A stretch of 64,000 bases of DNA. Origin: Bradyrhizobium viridifuturi. GTDB lineage: Bacteria; Pseudomonadota; Alphaproteobacteria; Rhizobiales; Xanthobacteraceae. The DNA is taken from NCBI RefSeq assembly GCF_001238275.1, contig NZ_LGTB01000001.1, positions 335,927 through 399,926 on the forward strand. Direction: 5' to 3'. Position numbers and translations under genes: made by a program. Numbering within the stretch: position 1 is the stretch's first letter; each line of letters begins with the position of its first letter. Shown one piece after another: positions 1 to 9,590 of the stretch. The notes below the pieces were generated by a model. That model had not been told where the DNA came from. It saw nothing but the letters and a program-made list of their open reading frames with translations, and did no database searches.

Positions 1-2
1 AT

Positions 3-1205
3 CGCGATCAGGATCGTGGCAAGGCGGTGGCCGGGCCTCGCGGCCGCAAGCCTGACGACCGCAGGCCTGACGACCGCAAGTCCGGCGACCGCCCGTTCTC
101 GCAGCGCGCCGCCGCCAAGCCGCCACGCTTCGCCGAGCCGCGTCGCGACCGGTTGCAACGGCCTGAACCCGCGGCGCCGAAGCCTGCAAAGGCCGCGGCC
201 GAGCAGCCGTTGCCGACCAAGGTGCAGACCGTGGTCGTCACGGCAGACGAGAACGGCATGCGCGTCGACCGTTTCCTCGAGGCGCGGTTTCCCAGCCTGT
301 CGTTCTCCCATATCCAGCGCATCGTCCGGAAGGGCGAGCTTCGGGTCAACGGCAAGCGCGCCGATTCCAAGGACCGGCTGGAGGAGGGCCAGAGCGTGCG
401 GATCCCACCGCTGCGGCTCGACACGCCGAAAACGTCAGGCACGCTCTCAGAGGCCGAGGCGAAGACGCTGCAGGCGCTGAAGGACATGACGCTGTACGAG
501 GACGACGACGTGCTGGTGCTGAACAAGCCGGCCGGTCTCGCCGTGCAGGGCGGCTCCGGCATGACGCGCCATGTCGACCAGATGCTGGAGGTGATGCGCG
601 ACGCCAAGGGGCAGAAGCCGCGCTTGGTGCATCGTATCGACCGCGAGACCTCCGGCTGCCTGCTGATCGCGAAGACGCGTTTCGCTGCATCGTTCCTCAC
701 CGGCGCGTTCCGCCATCGCTCCGCGCGCAAGATCTACTGGGCGCTGGTCGCCGGCGTGCCGAAGCCGAAGCAGGGCCGGATCTCGACCTACCTCGCCAAG
801 GAGGAGAGCGAGGAGGACAGCATCATGCGGATCGCCGAGCATGGCGACGAGGGCGCAAGCCACGCGGTGACCTATTACGCCGTGGTCGAGGCCTCCGCGA
901 CCAAGCTCGCCTGGGTCTCGCTCAAGCCGGTGACCGGCCGCACTCATCAATTGCGCGCCCACATGGCGCATATCGATCACGCGATCGTGGGTGACCCGAA
1001 ATACTTCAACAAGGAGAACTGGCAGCTGCCGGGCGGCCTGCAGAACCGGCTGCATCTGCTGGCCCGCCGCATCGTGATTCCGCATCCGCGCGGCGGCGTG
1101 ATCGATGTCAGCGCGCCGCTGCCGCCGCACATGCTGCAATCCTGGAATCTGCTCGGGCTCGAGGCCGACCGGTTCGACCCGATCGAGAACGCCCCCGAGG
1201 AGTGA
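3..1205 (+). CDS. rluC: RluC/RluD-family 23S rRNA pseudouridine synthase (5' end outside window)
   Basis: Isomerises specific uridines to pseudouridine in 23S rRNA. The frame is open to the left edge, so the true start probably lies upstream; the first possible in-window start is a GTG at 27. Counting from that GTG, residues 1-65 are a basic, low-complexity Arg/Pro/Lys tail. An S4 RNA-binding domain follows at about 75-125, and then the catalytic domain, with HRIDRETSG holding the catalytic Asp near residue 205 and GRTHQLR near the C-terminus. The long basic N-terminus is common in rhizobial RluC proteins. Family assignment is firm; which RluC/RluD position it modifies is inferred. Confidence 0.9.
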   Translation, partial: RDQDRGKAVAGPRGRKPDDRRPDDRKSGDRPFSQRAAAKPPRFAEPRRDRLQRPEPAAPKPAKAAAEQPLPTKVQTVVVTADENGMRVDRFLEARFPSLSFSHIQRIVRKGELRVNGKRADSKDRLEEGQSVRIPPLRLDTPKTSGTLSEAEAKTLQALKDMTLYEDDDVLVLNKPAGLAVQGGSGMTRHVDQMLEVMRDAKGQKPRLVHRIDRETSGCLLIAKTRFAASFLTGAFRHRSARKIYWALVAGVPKPKQGRISTYLAKEESEEDSIMRIAEHGDEGASHAVTYYAVVEASATKLAWVSLKPVTGRTHQLRAHMAHIDHAIVGDPKYFNKENWQLPGGLQNRLHLLARRIVIPHPRGGVIDVSAPLPPHMLQSWNLLGLEADRFDPIENAPEE

Positions 1206-1328
1206 CCGGCCGGTCGCCGCCCTGCAATATCCGTCGCTGACAGCAAGAACGATCAAACCGCGCCGCGCACAGCCTCTATGTTGCCGCGCGCCGGCGGTTG
1301 CCGGCACCAATCGTCAAAGAGGTTGCCC

Positions 1329-2542
1329 ATGACCCGGAGCTGGCTACGCGTCGCGCTCTACCTCGTCGGCTCGGCTGTCGCCTCGGTGGCGGCGCATGCC
1401 GAGACCGTGGTGCTCCGCGGCGGCACGCTCTACGCATCGGCCGATGCGGCTGCGCTGCCGGATGCGGTGATCGTGATCTCGGACGGTGTCATCAGCGCGG
1501 TCGGCAAGTCCGGCGACGTCAAGGTGCCTGCGGATGCTCGCGTCATCGATTGCAGCGGCAAGACCGTGGTTGCCGGGTTCTGGAACAGCCATGTTCATTT
1601 CACGGAGCATGTCTGGCACCTCGCCGGCGAGGCGCCGGCCGCGCCGCTGACGCAGCACATGCAGGAGATGCTGACGCGATGGGGGTTTACCACCGTCTGG
1701 GACCTCGGCTCCGATCCGCGAAACATACTGCCGCTGCGCAAGCGCATCGCCGCCGGAGAAGTCGCTGGTCCCGACATCTTCCTCGCCGGCAGCATCTTTC
1801 CGAAGGACGGCCATCCGGCCTATCTGCCGGCTGATATGCAGCTGCCCGAGGCATCGACGCCGGACGAGGCCACGCAACTGGCGCGCAGCTACATGGACCT
1901 CAATCTCGATGGTGTGAAACTGTTCACCGGTGTCTTCAAGGGAAACAAGCCGGTCGTGAACATGGACCCGACGATCGCCAAGGCTGCGGTCGACGTGGCG
2001 CACGCGCAAGGCAAGCCGGTGTTCGCCCATCCGCAGAACAAGACCGGTGTCGAGACGGTGATCGCGGCCGGCGTCGATATCATGGCGCACACCGACCCGA
2101 GCGAAAGCGGCTACACGCCGGAGCAGCTGGCGCGGTTCAGGCGCAGAACATCGCTCTGATCCCGACGCTGGCGTTGTTCACCACGGTCGTGCTCGATCCC
2201 AACGTCACCAACCATCTGATCGCGGCGACCGTCAACCAGCTCAAGCAGTTCTCGGATAACGGCGGTCCCGTGCTGTTCGGCACCGATGTCGGCTTCACGA
2301 AGCTGTACGACACCACGCAGGAATTTCAGCTGATGCACCGCGTGCTGTCGGAACGCCAGGTGCTGGCGTCGCTGACGACCAATCCGGCGCGGTTCTTCAA
2401 GGCCGCAAGGAAGGGCAAGGTGGAGCAGGGTTTCGACGCCGATCTCGTGGTGCTCGACGGCGATCCGCTCAGCGACGTCGCCAATCTCGCGAAAGTGAGC
2501 ACCACCATCCGCGCCGGTCACGTGATCTATCAGAAGCCGTGA
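1329..2542 (+). pseudogene. Secreted amidohydrolase (imidazolonepropionase-like), frameshifted
   Basis: Metal-dependent hydrolase of the amidohydrolase superfamily with a Sec signal peptide (about 23 residues ending AAHA), so probably periplasmic. The ATG at 1329 is preceded by AAAGAGG. Visible metal and active-site elements are NSHVHF (HxH), VKLF, VFAHP, IMAHTD and FGTDVGF, and the C-terminus ends with the usual GFDADLVVLDG segment. The frame breaks near 2139: the first part ends at a TGA at 2157-2159, while the rest reads on (AQNIALIPTL) in the next frame to 2542. One added A, giving TTC AAG GCG CAG, restores a continuous protein of about 400 residues. Substrate unknown. Confidence 0.82.
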
Positions 2543-2632
2543 AGGCCGGCCGGGGAACTCGCATATCAACGGCGGCGTTGACGCAGCTGGCGATCACTTG
2601 AACCAGCGCCGCGCCGTCACGAGATATAGGCT

Positions 2633-2955
2633 ATGAAGCGATCCTTGATTGTTGCCTGCACCTTGCTCTGGGTCATCGGCGCGCGAGCGCCTTTGCGCAA
2701 AGGCAGATCCTCGGGCCCGGTGGCTCGATCTACAATCCGACGCTGCCGCCGCCGCCACCGCCACCGCCGCCCCCCAAGATCGAGGTGCCGCCGGTTCCCA
2801 AGATGGACGCGGTCACGCAGCCGAACCTGCGTGCTCCCGCGCGCAGTTCGTTCGGCGACCGTATCAACCGGTGCCTCGACGAGGCCGCAGCCTCAGGATT
2901 GAACCAGAGTGATCGCGCCGCCTATTCGCGATCCTGCGCCAACACGCGCGAGTGA
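2633..2955 (+). pseudogene. Small secreted proline-rich protein, frameshifted
   Basis: Starts MKRSLIVACTLLWVIG, a signal peptide, in one frame and continues from about 2690 in another frame as AFAQRQILGPGG, a run of ten prolines, then KIEVPPVPKMDAV and a C-terminal part with two Cys (RCLDEAA and SCANTRE), stopping at 2953-2955. Adding one G at GCG(G)CGAGC near 2683 gives one protein of about 108 residues. The uninterrupted frames over the second half are arginine-rich nonsense, which supports the repaired reading. Likely periplasmic; function unknown. No named domain recognised. Confidence 0.65.
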
Positions 2956-2976
2956 CACGTCAGAATCCGGACCGCG

Positions 2977-4035
2977 CTATCGAGCCGGAAGCCGCAGCGT
3001 GGCGAGATCGGAGCCGACGATCGTCGTGCCGGTGAAGCCGCCCGCCTCGGCGGCGCTGCGGTAGTCGGCTTCGGTCAGCGCACCGCCAGGCACCTTGTAG
3101 GGACCGTGATGCGTCGCCCCGACCTGCGGCGCCAGATGGGTCAGCATCAGGTATTTGGCGCCCGCGCGTTTCGCCATGGCGCCAAGGTCTGGTGTCAGGC
3201 TCTGGCGATAGTAGACCGGGGGCGGCATGCCGCTGTCGCGTTCCGGACCCATGATCGGGTGCATGGTCGAATGCACGATCACCTCGGCGCCCTGCGCCAG
3301 CTTCTCGACTTGCGCCGATGTCGAGGTCGGGCGGGGCGGGGCCGGGCTGTCGTTGCTGGCATCGCCGCCGATCACGACGCTGCCGGCAGGCGTGTCGACG
3401 CGGAACGAGGCGTGGCCGGCAACGTGGGTCGAGCGGATCGCGCTCACCTTGATGTCGCCCTTCGTCCAAACCAGCTGCGGCTCGTCGCTCGGCTCGAACG
3501 TGATGAGGTGCGCGAGCTCGGCAGGTCCGCCCGCCAATCGTCTCTTGTCCTCCGAAACCCGTTGCGCGATTTCGCCGGACTGGACGAAGGCATCACCGAT
3601 ATGTGTCAAGAACTTGCCGCAGCTCATGGTGAAGCCGAGCGGTGAAGGCGCATCGCTGCTGCAGACGACATCGACCTTGGCTCCGCTGGAGCTCCAGTTC
3701 CAGCGCGCGAGCAGGAGGTCGACAAAGCCCTCGGTGTGGTCCGAATGCATATGGGTGAAGAACACGGCATCGATCTCTGCTGGATCGATATTCAATTGTG
3801 ACAGCCGTAAAACGGTGCCGCGGCCGGCGTCGAACTGCAGCTTCGTCGTGCTGCAGCCGGTGCTGTCGTCGCCGTAGCGCACGAGGGTGCCGGCGCCGGC
3901 GACGCCATTGATGAGGGCCGGCCCGCTCATCGTGCCGGTCAGGGTGACGAGCATGCAGGGCGCCGCTTGAGCGGGCAATGAGACGTGCAACCAGGCGGCC
4001 GTCAGCAGGGCGATCGGAAGAGAGAGGCGTTGCAT
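2977..4035 (-). CDS. Secreted metallo-beta-lactamase-fold hydrolase
   Basis: MBL-fold hydrolase with a signal peptide (MQRLSLPIALL to LPAQA). The zinc-binding motif is THMHSDHTEG at about residue 95, with later ligands in STHVAGH, GGDASND and HLAPQ. The arrangement resembles the arylsulfatase/lactonase branch of the fold rather than class B beta-lactamases. The ATG at 4035 has GGGAG about ten bases upstream; longer in-frame starts (4056, 4104) would place extra residues before the signal peptide. Monocistronic on the minus strand, convergent with the proline-rich gene. Substrate unknown. Confidence 0.8.
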   Translation of the reverse strand: MQRLSLPIALLTAAWLHVSLPAQAAPCMLVTLTGTMSGPALINGVAGAGTLVRYGDDSTGCSTTKLQFDAGRGTVLRLSQLNIDPAEIDAVFFTHMHSDHTEGFVDLLLARWNWSSSGAKVDVVCSSDAPSPLGFTMSCGKFLTHIGDAFVQSGEIAQRVSEDKRRLAGGPAELAHLITFEPSDEPQLVWTKGDIKVSAIRSTHVAGHASFRVDTPAGSVVIGGDASNDSPAPPRPTSTSAQVEKLAQGAEVIVHSTMHPIMGPERDSGMPPPVYYRQSLTPDLGAMAKRAGAKYLMLTHLAPQVGATHHGPYKVPGGALTEADYRSAAEAGGFTGTTIVGSDLATLRLPAR

Positions 4036-4137
4036 GCTGTCGGCTCCCGTCGTCATTCCGGTGCCGTGCAGATTGCCGGACTTCGCGATGGGCCACAAGC
4101 GCACGGCCGCGTCGCAGCGATGCCGGCGGCAATCGCG

Positions 4138-4596
4138 TCAAAGCTTCAACTTGTAGCCGATGTGGCTGCCGACGAATCCGAGCCGTTCGTAGAAGCGGTG
4201 CGCGTCGGGGCGCGCCTTGTCGGTGGTGAGTTGCACGAGGTCGCAGCCTCTTGCCCTGCATTGCGCGATCGCCCATTTGAACATCTGCTGTCCAACGCCT
4301 GAGCTCCGTTGCGTTTCGGCAATTCGGACCGCTTCGATCAGTCCGCGCCAGGCCCCCATGCGCGCCAGTCCGGGAATGAAGGTGAGCTGCAGGCAGCCGA
4401 TCACCGCATCGTCCAGGGTCGCAACGGCCTGCAACTGGTTGGGATCGGCGAGGATGGCTTCGAGCGCAGCGACATATCGCGGGTTGGGTGGCGAGCTCGA
4501 ATCCTCCCGCTGCGCCCCCAGCATGTCGTTGACGAGCAGAGCAATGATCGCCGGAAGGTCGGCGGGCTGAGCTGGGCGGAAGGCGATTGACGTCAT
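4138..4596 (-). CDS. GNAT-family N-acetyltransferase
   Basis: Single GNAT domain of about 150 residues. MTSIAFRPAQPADLPAI is the typical beta1-alpha1 entry, the acetyl-CoA loop is represented by SSGVGQQM (pattern Q/RxxGxG/A), and the C-terminal ARPDAHRFYERLGF stretch matches beta5-alpha4 with the usual Tyr. An upstream in-frame ATG at 4611 would add MESRS; neither start has a strong Shine-Dalgarno, and 4596 was chosen because the fold begins right there. Cytoplasmic; acceptor substrate unknown. Confidence 0.82.
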   Translation of the reverse strand: MTSIAFRPAQPADLPAIIALLVNDMLGAQREDSSSPPNPRYVAALEAILADPNQLQAVATLDDAVIGCLQLTFIPGLARMGAWRGLIEAVRIAETQRSSGVGQQMFKWAIAQCRARGCDLVQLTTDKARPDAHRFYERLGFVGSHIGYKLKL

Positions 4597-4684
4597 TGAA
4601 CGGGATTCCATTGAGGCGGGATCGGTGTCACTGGACAGGTTACAGGCTCGCGCAGGAGAAGGACATCCGGTCCGGCGCAAACGA

Positions 4685-4713
4685 AATCCGCCGGCCTTTC
4701 GGGCCGGCGGATT
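4685..4713 (-). terminator. Strong rho-independent terminator of the multicopper oxidase/phospholipase operon
   Basis: Perfect 12-bp stem (4685-4696 pairs with 4702-4713) with a 5-base loop. Read on the minus strand it is followed by TTTCGTTTG. It lies 25 bp past the stop of the phosphoesterase gene at 4738. Confidence 0.85.
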
Positions 4714-4737
4714 GGTCTGTGTCGCGCGGTGCGCTCG

Positions 4738-6913
4738 TCAGTGGTTCCAGTTGCCACCTTGGTCGTCGCCGTCACCATGGTGGTGATGGCCGCCGCCGTC
4801 GAAGTCGAAGAAGTCGAACATGTCGCTGAGCGCCGGGCTGTTGACCGGAACATAGGGATTGCCGGGCGCCGCAACCGGGTTCGGGAAGTTGTCGCGGCTG
4901 CGATGGGTGATGGGCTCCAGGCGCCAGTTGCGCTCGATGAATTTGAGGATCGAGACGTGATCGGCATATTCATGCGAGATGTGGCCCTGCCGCGCGTACG
5001 GCGACACCACGATCATCGGAATACGCGTGCCGTCGCCGAAATAGTCGAGCGGCTGCACGTAGCCGGAGTCGAAGTAGCCGCCACCTTCGTCGAACGTGAT
5101 GAAGATCGCAGTGTCCTTGGCGTAGTCCGAGGCCTGGACCTGATCGACGATCTTCTTCGCGAAGCCTTCGAACAGATTGAGCTTGGACGACGACGGGTGA
5201 CCGTCCGTGAAGCCGCTTGGTTTGACGATCGAGACCGCCGGCAGCGAGTGCTTGGAGAGATCGGAGTACAGATCAACCGAGTCCTTGATATGGGCTGCGA
5301 CCTGTTCCGGGTGCGACATGATCGAGGTGTCGTACTGGAACGGATTGCAGATGTTGCAGTACTCGTCGGCGGTCGGACCGGCCACGCCCCAGTTGAGTTG
5401 GTAAGGATCGTTGACGTAGTTGTTCACTGGTCGCCGTAATACTTCCAGGAGATATTCCGCTCGTTCAGGCTGTCGCCGATGCTCTTGCGGGTCGACGGCG
5501 GGATCGTGAACGGGGTGTTGGACGGGTTGGTGTCGGTGTAGGCGTTCTTGCCGTTGCCGAAGTAACCCGGGTTGTAGTTGTTCAAAAGATAATAGTGGCC
5601 CGGCTCGCAATTCGGGTGGATCCGGATGTTCTTCAGATAGTCCAGGATCGGCTTGACGCCGGGCTGGCCCGGATCCGAGCAGTCGCTGTAGGAGCCGCCG
5701 CCGGACACCGGGTTGGTCTGGTAGGGCGGCGCGAAGCCGCCATTGCCGCCGGCGCCGTAGCCGTCCTCGGTGTACCAGTTGTTGGTGCCGGGCGCCGGAT
5801 TCGGATTCTCGATCTGATGGACGATGCCGGCGTCGGGTGTGCCGCCGAACACCTGCGTGCCGTTCGGCGGGACGGCTGCGTTGCCGTAGGTATCGCTGAA
5901 ATAGATCATGTCGGCATGGCCGAACATGATGTGGTTGGCACCGGTGCCGCCGTTGACGGACTGGTGGAAGTTGTCGCTCATCGCGTATTTCTGCGCGAGC
6001 GAGGTGAAGTAGGGCACGTCGCCCTTCTGCACGTTGTAGAAGCCGAGCGCCGTCGAGCCTTCACCCGTGGTCGTCGCCGTCGGCGAATAGTCGGTGGAGA
6101 AGTTCGAGGGCTGCGTCGCACCGTTGGCGCCGGCGCGACGGTCACTTCGACCCAGGCGAACAGATTGCCGCCGCAGCCCGATGGATTGTCGCGGCTGGCC
6201 GACGAGTGGTTGCAGTTCAGCTGCTGCCACATCTGGTAGAACCGATGCACCGGGCTTGCCGAATAGGAGTCGTAGGGCATGCCGTCCGCGTTGGTGAGCT
6301 GGAACGGACCGGCGGGCAGCGTGCTGACATTGCTGATGCGCTGGTCGGGGGTCTGCGAGGTCTGACCAGTGCCGCCGGAGAGCAGGTACTGGTAGTACTC
6401 GGACGGCAGGCCGGATTCCGACTGCTGCGCCAGCACCAGCGATGCCTCGCAGGTGGTGATCGGCGAGCTGCCGCACTTGTTCGGGATGTAGGAGACCTTG
6501 GGGCCGCCGACCAGCGGAGACGGCAGCTGATCCTTGGGGAAGTTCTGCTTCGGCGGGCTCAGCAGGAACGCATCGTTCGGGCCGTTATCCATGGCCGCCT
6601 GCTGATGCGCCATTTCGAAGTTCGGCCCGGGGATCGCATTCTTGCCGGCGTCGAGCTTGACGATGCCCTGCGAGAGCAGGTTGAACACGCTCTGGTCGCG
6701 GCGCTCGGGCACGTAGGTCGCGAACACATGGTCGAAGCTGCGGTTCTCGCCGATGATGACGATCACGTGCTTGATCGGCGTCCGGGTCTCGTGTCCGCCG
6801 TGGTGATCCCAGTCCTGTGCAAGGACGGGGCCGGCGGTGAACTGGCCCAGCGCCAGTGCGCTGAGTGTGAGGCGGCAACCTTGCAGCCAACGTGACTTGT
6901 GCCTGTCGCGCAT
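4738..6913 (-). pseudogene. Phospholipase C/acid phosphatase-type phosphoesterase, two frameshifts
   Basis: Secreted enzyme of the phosphoesterase family that includes bacterial phospholipases C and AcpA acid phosphatases. It has a signal peptide to about residue 32 (GPVLAQDW), then KHVIVIIGENRSFDH with the metal and nucleophile region, NGGTGANHIMFGH, ITFDEGGGYFDSG, and MIVVSPYARQGHISHEY with metal His residues. The C-terminus is His/Asp/Gly-rich. Two breaks occur: near 6135 (GTC-GCG-CCG should read GTC-GGC-GCC) and near 5425 (CAG-TGA should read CAG-TGG-AAC). Each is repaired by adding one G, giving about 725 residues. The start ATG overlaps the stop of the upstream oxidase as TAATG, with GGAGAG upstream, so the two are translationally coupled. 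Confidence 0.85.
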
Positions 6914-8745
6914 TAAAGCTCTCCTTTTTGCTGAGTGAGCGGCTTGGTGGAACTTGCAGTGTCTCGTGGCACGACCCTGATCCGTCCCATCATGCCGCCG
7001 TCCTCATGCTCGAGGACGTGGCAGTGGTAGACGAAGGTGCCGACGATGTTGGGATCGCGAAAATCCATGCGCAGGCGCACGCTCGGATATTTCAGCATGC
7101 GGCCGTTGTAGTAGGGCACGTTGACGGTATCGCGCAGGAACGGCTCGTTGACCGCGACGCCGGACCAGTCGAGCAGCTGGAAGTGGAGCTGATGGATGTG
7201 GAAATCATGCAGCTCCATCGAGCGGTTCTCGATGATCCAATCCTCGACGTCGCCCTGCCGCACGGTGATGTCGGGCACGTCGGAGTTTGGATCGAACGGT
7301 CTCGGCGTCTCGCCGTCGAGGGTCATGAAGAACTTGGTCGGGCTGTTCGGGTCGTTCGGGTTCTCCGGCTGCTCCGAGAAGAACAGCTTTCTGATGCGCA
7401 CCGGGGCGACGTTGCCGACCCAGGGGTGCTCCGGCGGCGGCAGCGGCTCAGCATGCGCAGGCAGCACGGCTTGCGGCTCGCTTGCATCGACTGAGGCCGC
7501 GATCGCGACCAGCGCGCGGTTGGGGTCGTTTTCGCCGGCGGGGCCAGTGTCGACCGCGCGCGTCACCAGCAAGGCGGACGCACCGGCCGGCGGTCCTTCG
7601 ACGATGAACTCGGCGCGCGAGCCCGGCGGCAGGCCGATATGGTTGACCCACTGCACCGGCGGCGATGGGCTGCCCCGGAATTGCAGCGGCACGCCGTCGA
7701 GCCCGACGATGCCGATCTGCTGTGGCACGCGGCCGACCAGCAGCGCGAGATTGAGATAGGTGATCGCGGATGCGTTCAGCACCCGCCAGAGCTGCCGTTC
7801 GCCGGGCTTCATCGTCAGCCTTGCCGGCGGATAGTTCGGATAGGGCACCGGCACGAAATTGACGGAAAGATCCTTCGACGGCTTGCCGAAGCCGGTGCCG
7901 GAGTTGGCGACGTCGCCGTCATTGTCGAGCTGGCTCTTGGTCATGACCGGCTCGAATTTCGACGGCGGTGCGTCGGGATTGACGAGATCCTGGTCGCGGA
8001 TCACGAGGACGCGCTCGGGCAGGCCGGCGAGCTGTGGATCGGCACGCTCGATGCCTTCGATGATGATGGCGCCGGAGGCGCCGCCGAGCACCTGCGTCTT
8101 GCTGAAGCCGTGCAGGTGCGGGTGATACCAATAGAGGCCGGGCGCCGCGTCGTCGGGAATGCGCAGGCGATAGTCGAACGGCGCGTCGTCGGGCTGGATC
8201 GAGGTCTTCAGCACGTCATCCTGGTGGCAGACCGGCGGCACGGTCAGCCCGTGGAAGTGCAGATTGGTCGAGATCGGCGTCATCGCGCCGCTCGCGCAAA
8301 TGTCCGCCTGCTTCCGCGTCGTGCAGATCGGCGCGCCGGCGAGCGGGCGGTCGATCGCAGGCGTTGCGGTATCGAGATCGACGAGGTCGTTCTTGAAATG
8401 AATGACGAGCTGATCGCCCGGCTTCAGCCGCAGGGTCGGCGACGGCCTCCCGTCCGGCGCCAGATAGCAATAGCGGCTCGTTCCGTCGGGTAGCTTCTGG
8501 TCATGGATACTGAGCTCGGTTTCGAGCACGCCGTCGCGGCTGCGCAGTTCGGCGGGTTCCTCGATCGCGCTTCCGGGCGCGGGCCGGGTACAAACGTCCG
8601 GTTGCGTGCGCGGCGCATCCTGCACGCCTGCTGCGGCGAGCCAGGTCGTCATGCCGCTCGCGGCAAGCCCGAGGCAAGCTGCAGCGATGACACAACAATC
8701 GGTCGAAAGTCGTCGTGTCACGCCGCCCCGCCAATACGCCGCCAC
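6913..8745 (-). CDS. Secreted multicopper oxidase (laccase/bilirubin-oxidase type)
   Basis: Three-cupredoxin-domain oxidase of 610 residues that couples one-electron oxidation of a substrate to reduction of O2 to water. All four copper motifs are visible: LHFHG, YWYHPHLHG, HDFHIHQLHF and the T1/T3 motif YHCHVLEHEDGGMM with a Met axial ligand. An N-terminal hydrophobic segment (CCVIAAACLGLAASGM) is the export signal. The start used is a GTG at 8745; another GTG at 8721 would also keep the signal. First gene of a two-gene operon with the phosphoesterase. Metal or phenol oxidation is likely but not determined. Confidence 0.9.
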   Translation of the reverse strand: MAAYWRGGVTRRLSTDCCVIAAACLGLAASGMTTWLAAAGVQDAPRTQPDVCTRPAPGSAIEEPAELRSRDGVLETELSIHDQKLPDGTSRYCYLAPDGRPSPTLRLKPGDQLVIHFKNDLVDLDTATPAIDRPLAGAPICTTRKQADICASGAMTPISTNLHFHGLTVPPVCHQDDVLKTSIQPDDAPFDYRLRIPDDAAPGLYWYHPHLHGFSKTQVLGGASGAIIIEGIERADPQLAGLPERVLVIRDQDLVNPDAPPSKFEPVMTKSQLDNDGDVANSGTGFGKPSKDLSVNFVPVPYPNYPPARLTMKPGERQLWRVLNASAITYLNLALLVGRVPQQIGIVGLDGVPLQFRGSPSPPVQWVNHIGLPPGSRAEFIVEGPPAGASALLVTRAVDTGPAGENDPNRALVAIAASVDASEPQAVLPAHAEPLPPPEHPWVGNVAPVRIRKLFFSEQPENPNDPNSPTKFFMTLDGETPRPFDPNSDVPDITVRQGDVEDWIIENRSMELHDFHIHQLHFQLLDWSGVAVNEPFLRDTVNVPYYNGRMLKYPSVRLRMDFRDPNIVGTFVYHCHVLEHEDGGMMGRIRVVPRDTASSTKPLTQQKGEL

Positions 8746-9064
8746 GCGCGCGCAAGGGCACGACCGACGTCTTGCATGACGTCAGTCCACGTCTTGCGAC
8801 CGCAATGGTCGACAAAGTTTCTGTTTGGTGATGCGAGGCTAGCCGCGCGTTGTTGCCGAAATCTGGCAGGTTTTTAACGCGCAGATGACAGGAGTTTGCG
8901 GCACTTCGACGCAGCGGCGTGCGCGATGTTCAAACCTGCTGAGCGATCAATCGGATGGCGCATTCGCGGACTGAATTGCGGAGATACGAAGACGCGCAGG
9001 CAATCGACAGAAAATTTTTCGGTGTCGCCGATCCTGTCATCTGCGGTCGTGCCGACAAGTGAGA
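8746..9064. other. Intergenic region, oxidase promoter side
   Basis: No coding signal on either strand. It must hold the promoter of the oxidase operon. Two GACGTC palindromes lie close together at about 8766-8783 and could be part of an operator. The right half (8940-9060) shows nothing distinctive. Confidence 0.4.
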
Positions 9065-9520
9065 CTACCGCCTGAACTGCGCCAGAAACATCCGCAAGGA
9101 ATCGTGCGGGCTCTCGACATCCGCAATCACCCAGCCGTCGGGTCCGTTGACGACGATGAAGTTGAGCGTGACGGCGCGGCCTTCATTGTCGAAGGTCACG
9201 GTCACATCGGTCTTGTCGAACTGCCGGCGCGGCGTTGCGATCGAGATCGGGCCGATCCGCCAGGTCGGGCTCTGCACCAGGAAATCGTAGGGCGCGTCGT
9301 GCAGCGCGGTCCAGGCGCGGCGCAGGCTGGAATCGAAGAATTGCCGAGCGGTGTCCTCGTCGCGCGGCAGGCCATTGGAAAACGCGGCGCTGCCCTTGCC
9401 ATAATGGGCGTAGACGTTGCGGATCAGCGATTCCGGCGTGCGGAACCCGGCATCGGTGGCGGCGGCTCCGAAAACCGCCGCAACCAGCGAGAAACCCGCG
9501 AGGAATTTGCCGCGTCCCAT
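9065..9520 (-). CDS. Small exported protein, DUF3828-like
   Basis: 151 residues with a short signal peptide (KFLAGFSLVAAVFGAAA), then FRTPESLIRNVYAHYGKG and an alternating beta-rich body ending DGWVIADVESP. This pattern matches DUF3828 proteins, which adopt an NTF2/cystatin-like fold. Its start codon at 9520 is divergent from the ATP12 gene at 9591, so the two share a 70-bp promoter region. No enzyme motif seen; function unknown. Confidence 0.65.
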   Translation of the reverse strand: MGRGKFLAGFSLVAAVFGAAATDAGFRTPESLIRNVYAHYGKGSAAFSNGLPRDEDTARQFFDSSLRRAWTALHDAPYDFLVQSPTWRIGPISIATPRRQFDKTDVTVTFDNEGRAVTLNFIVVNGPDGWVIADVESPHDSLRMFLAQFRR

Positions 9521-9590
9521 CAGCTTTATTTGCCTCTGCCGCTGGCATATCTTGCAGGGAAATCATTTGAAACGAAAGCCGGCCGGCGCG

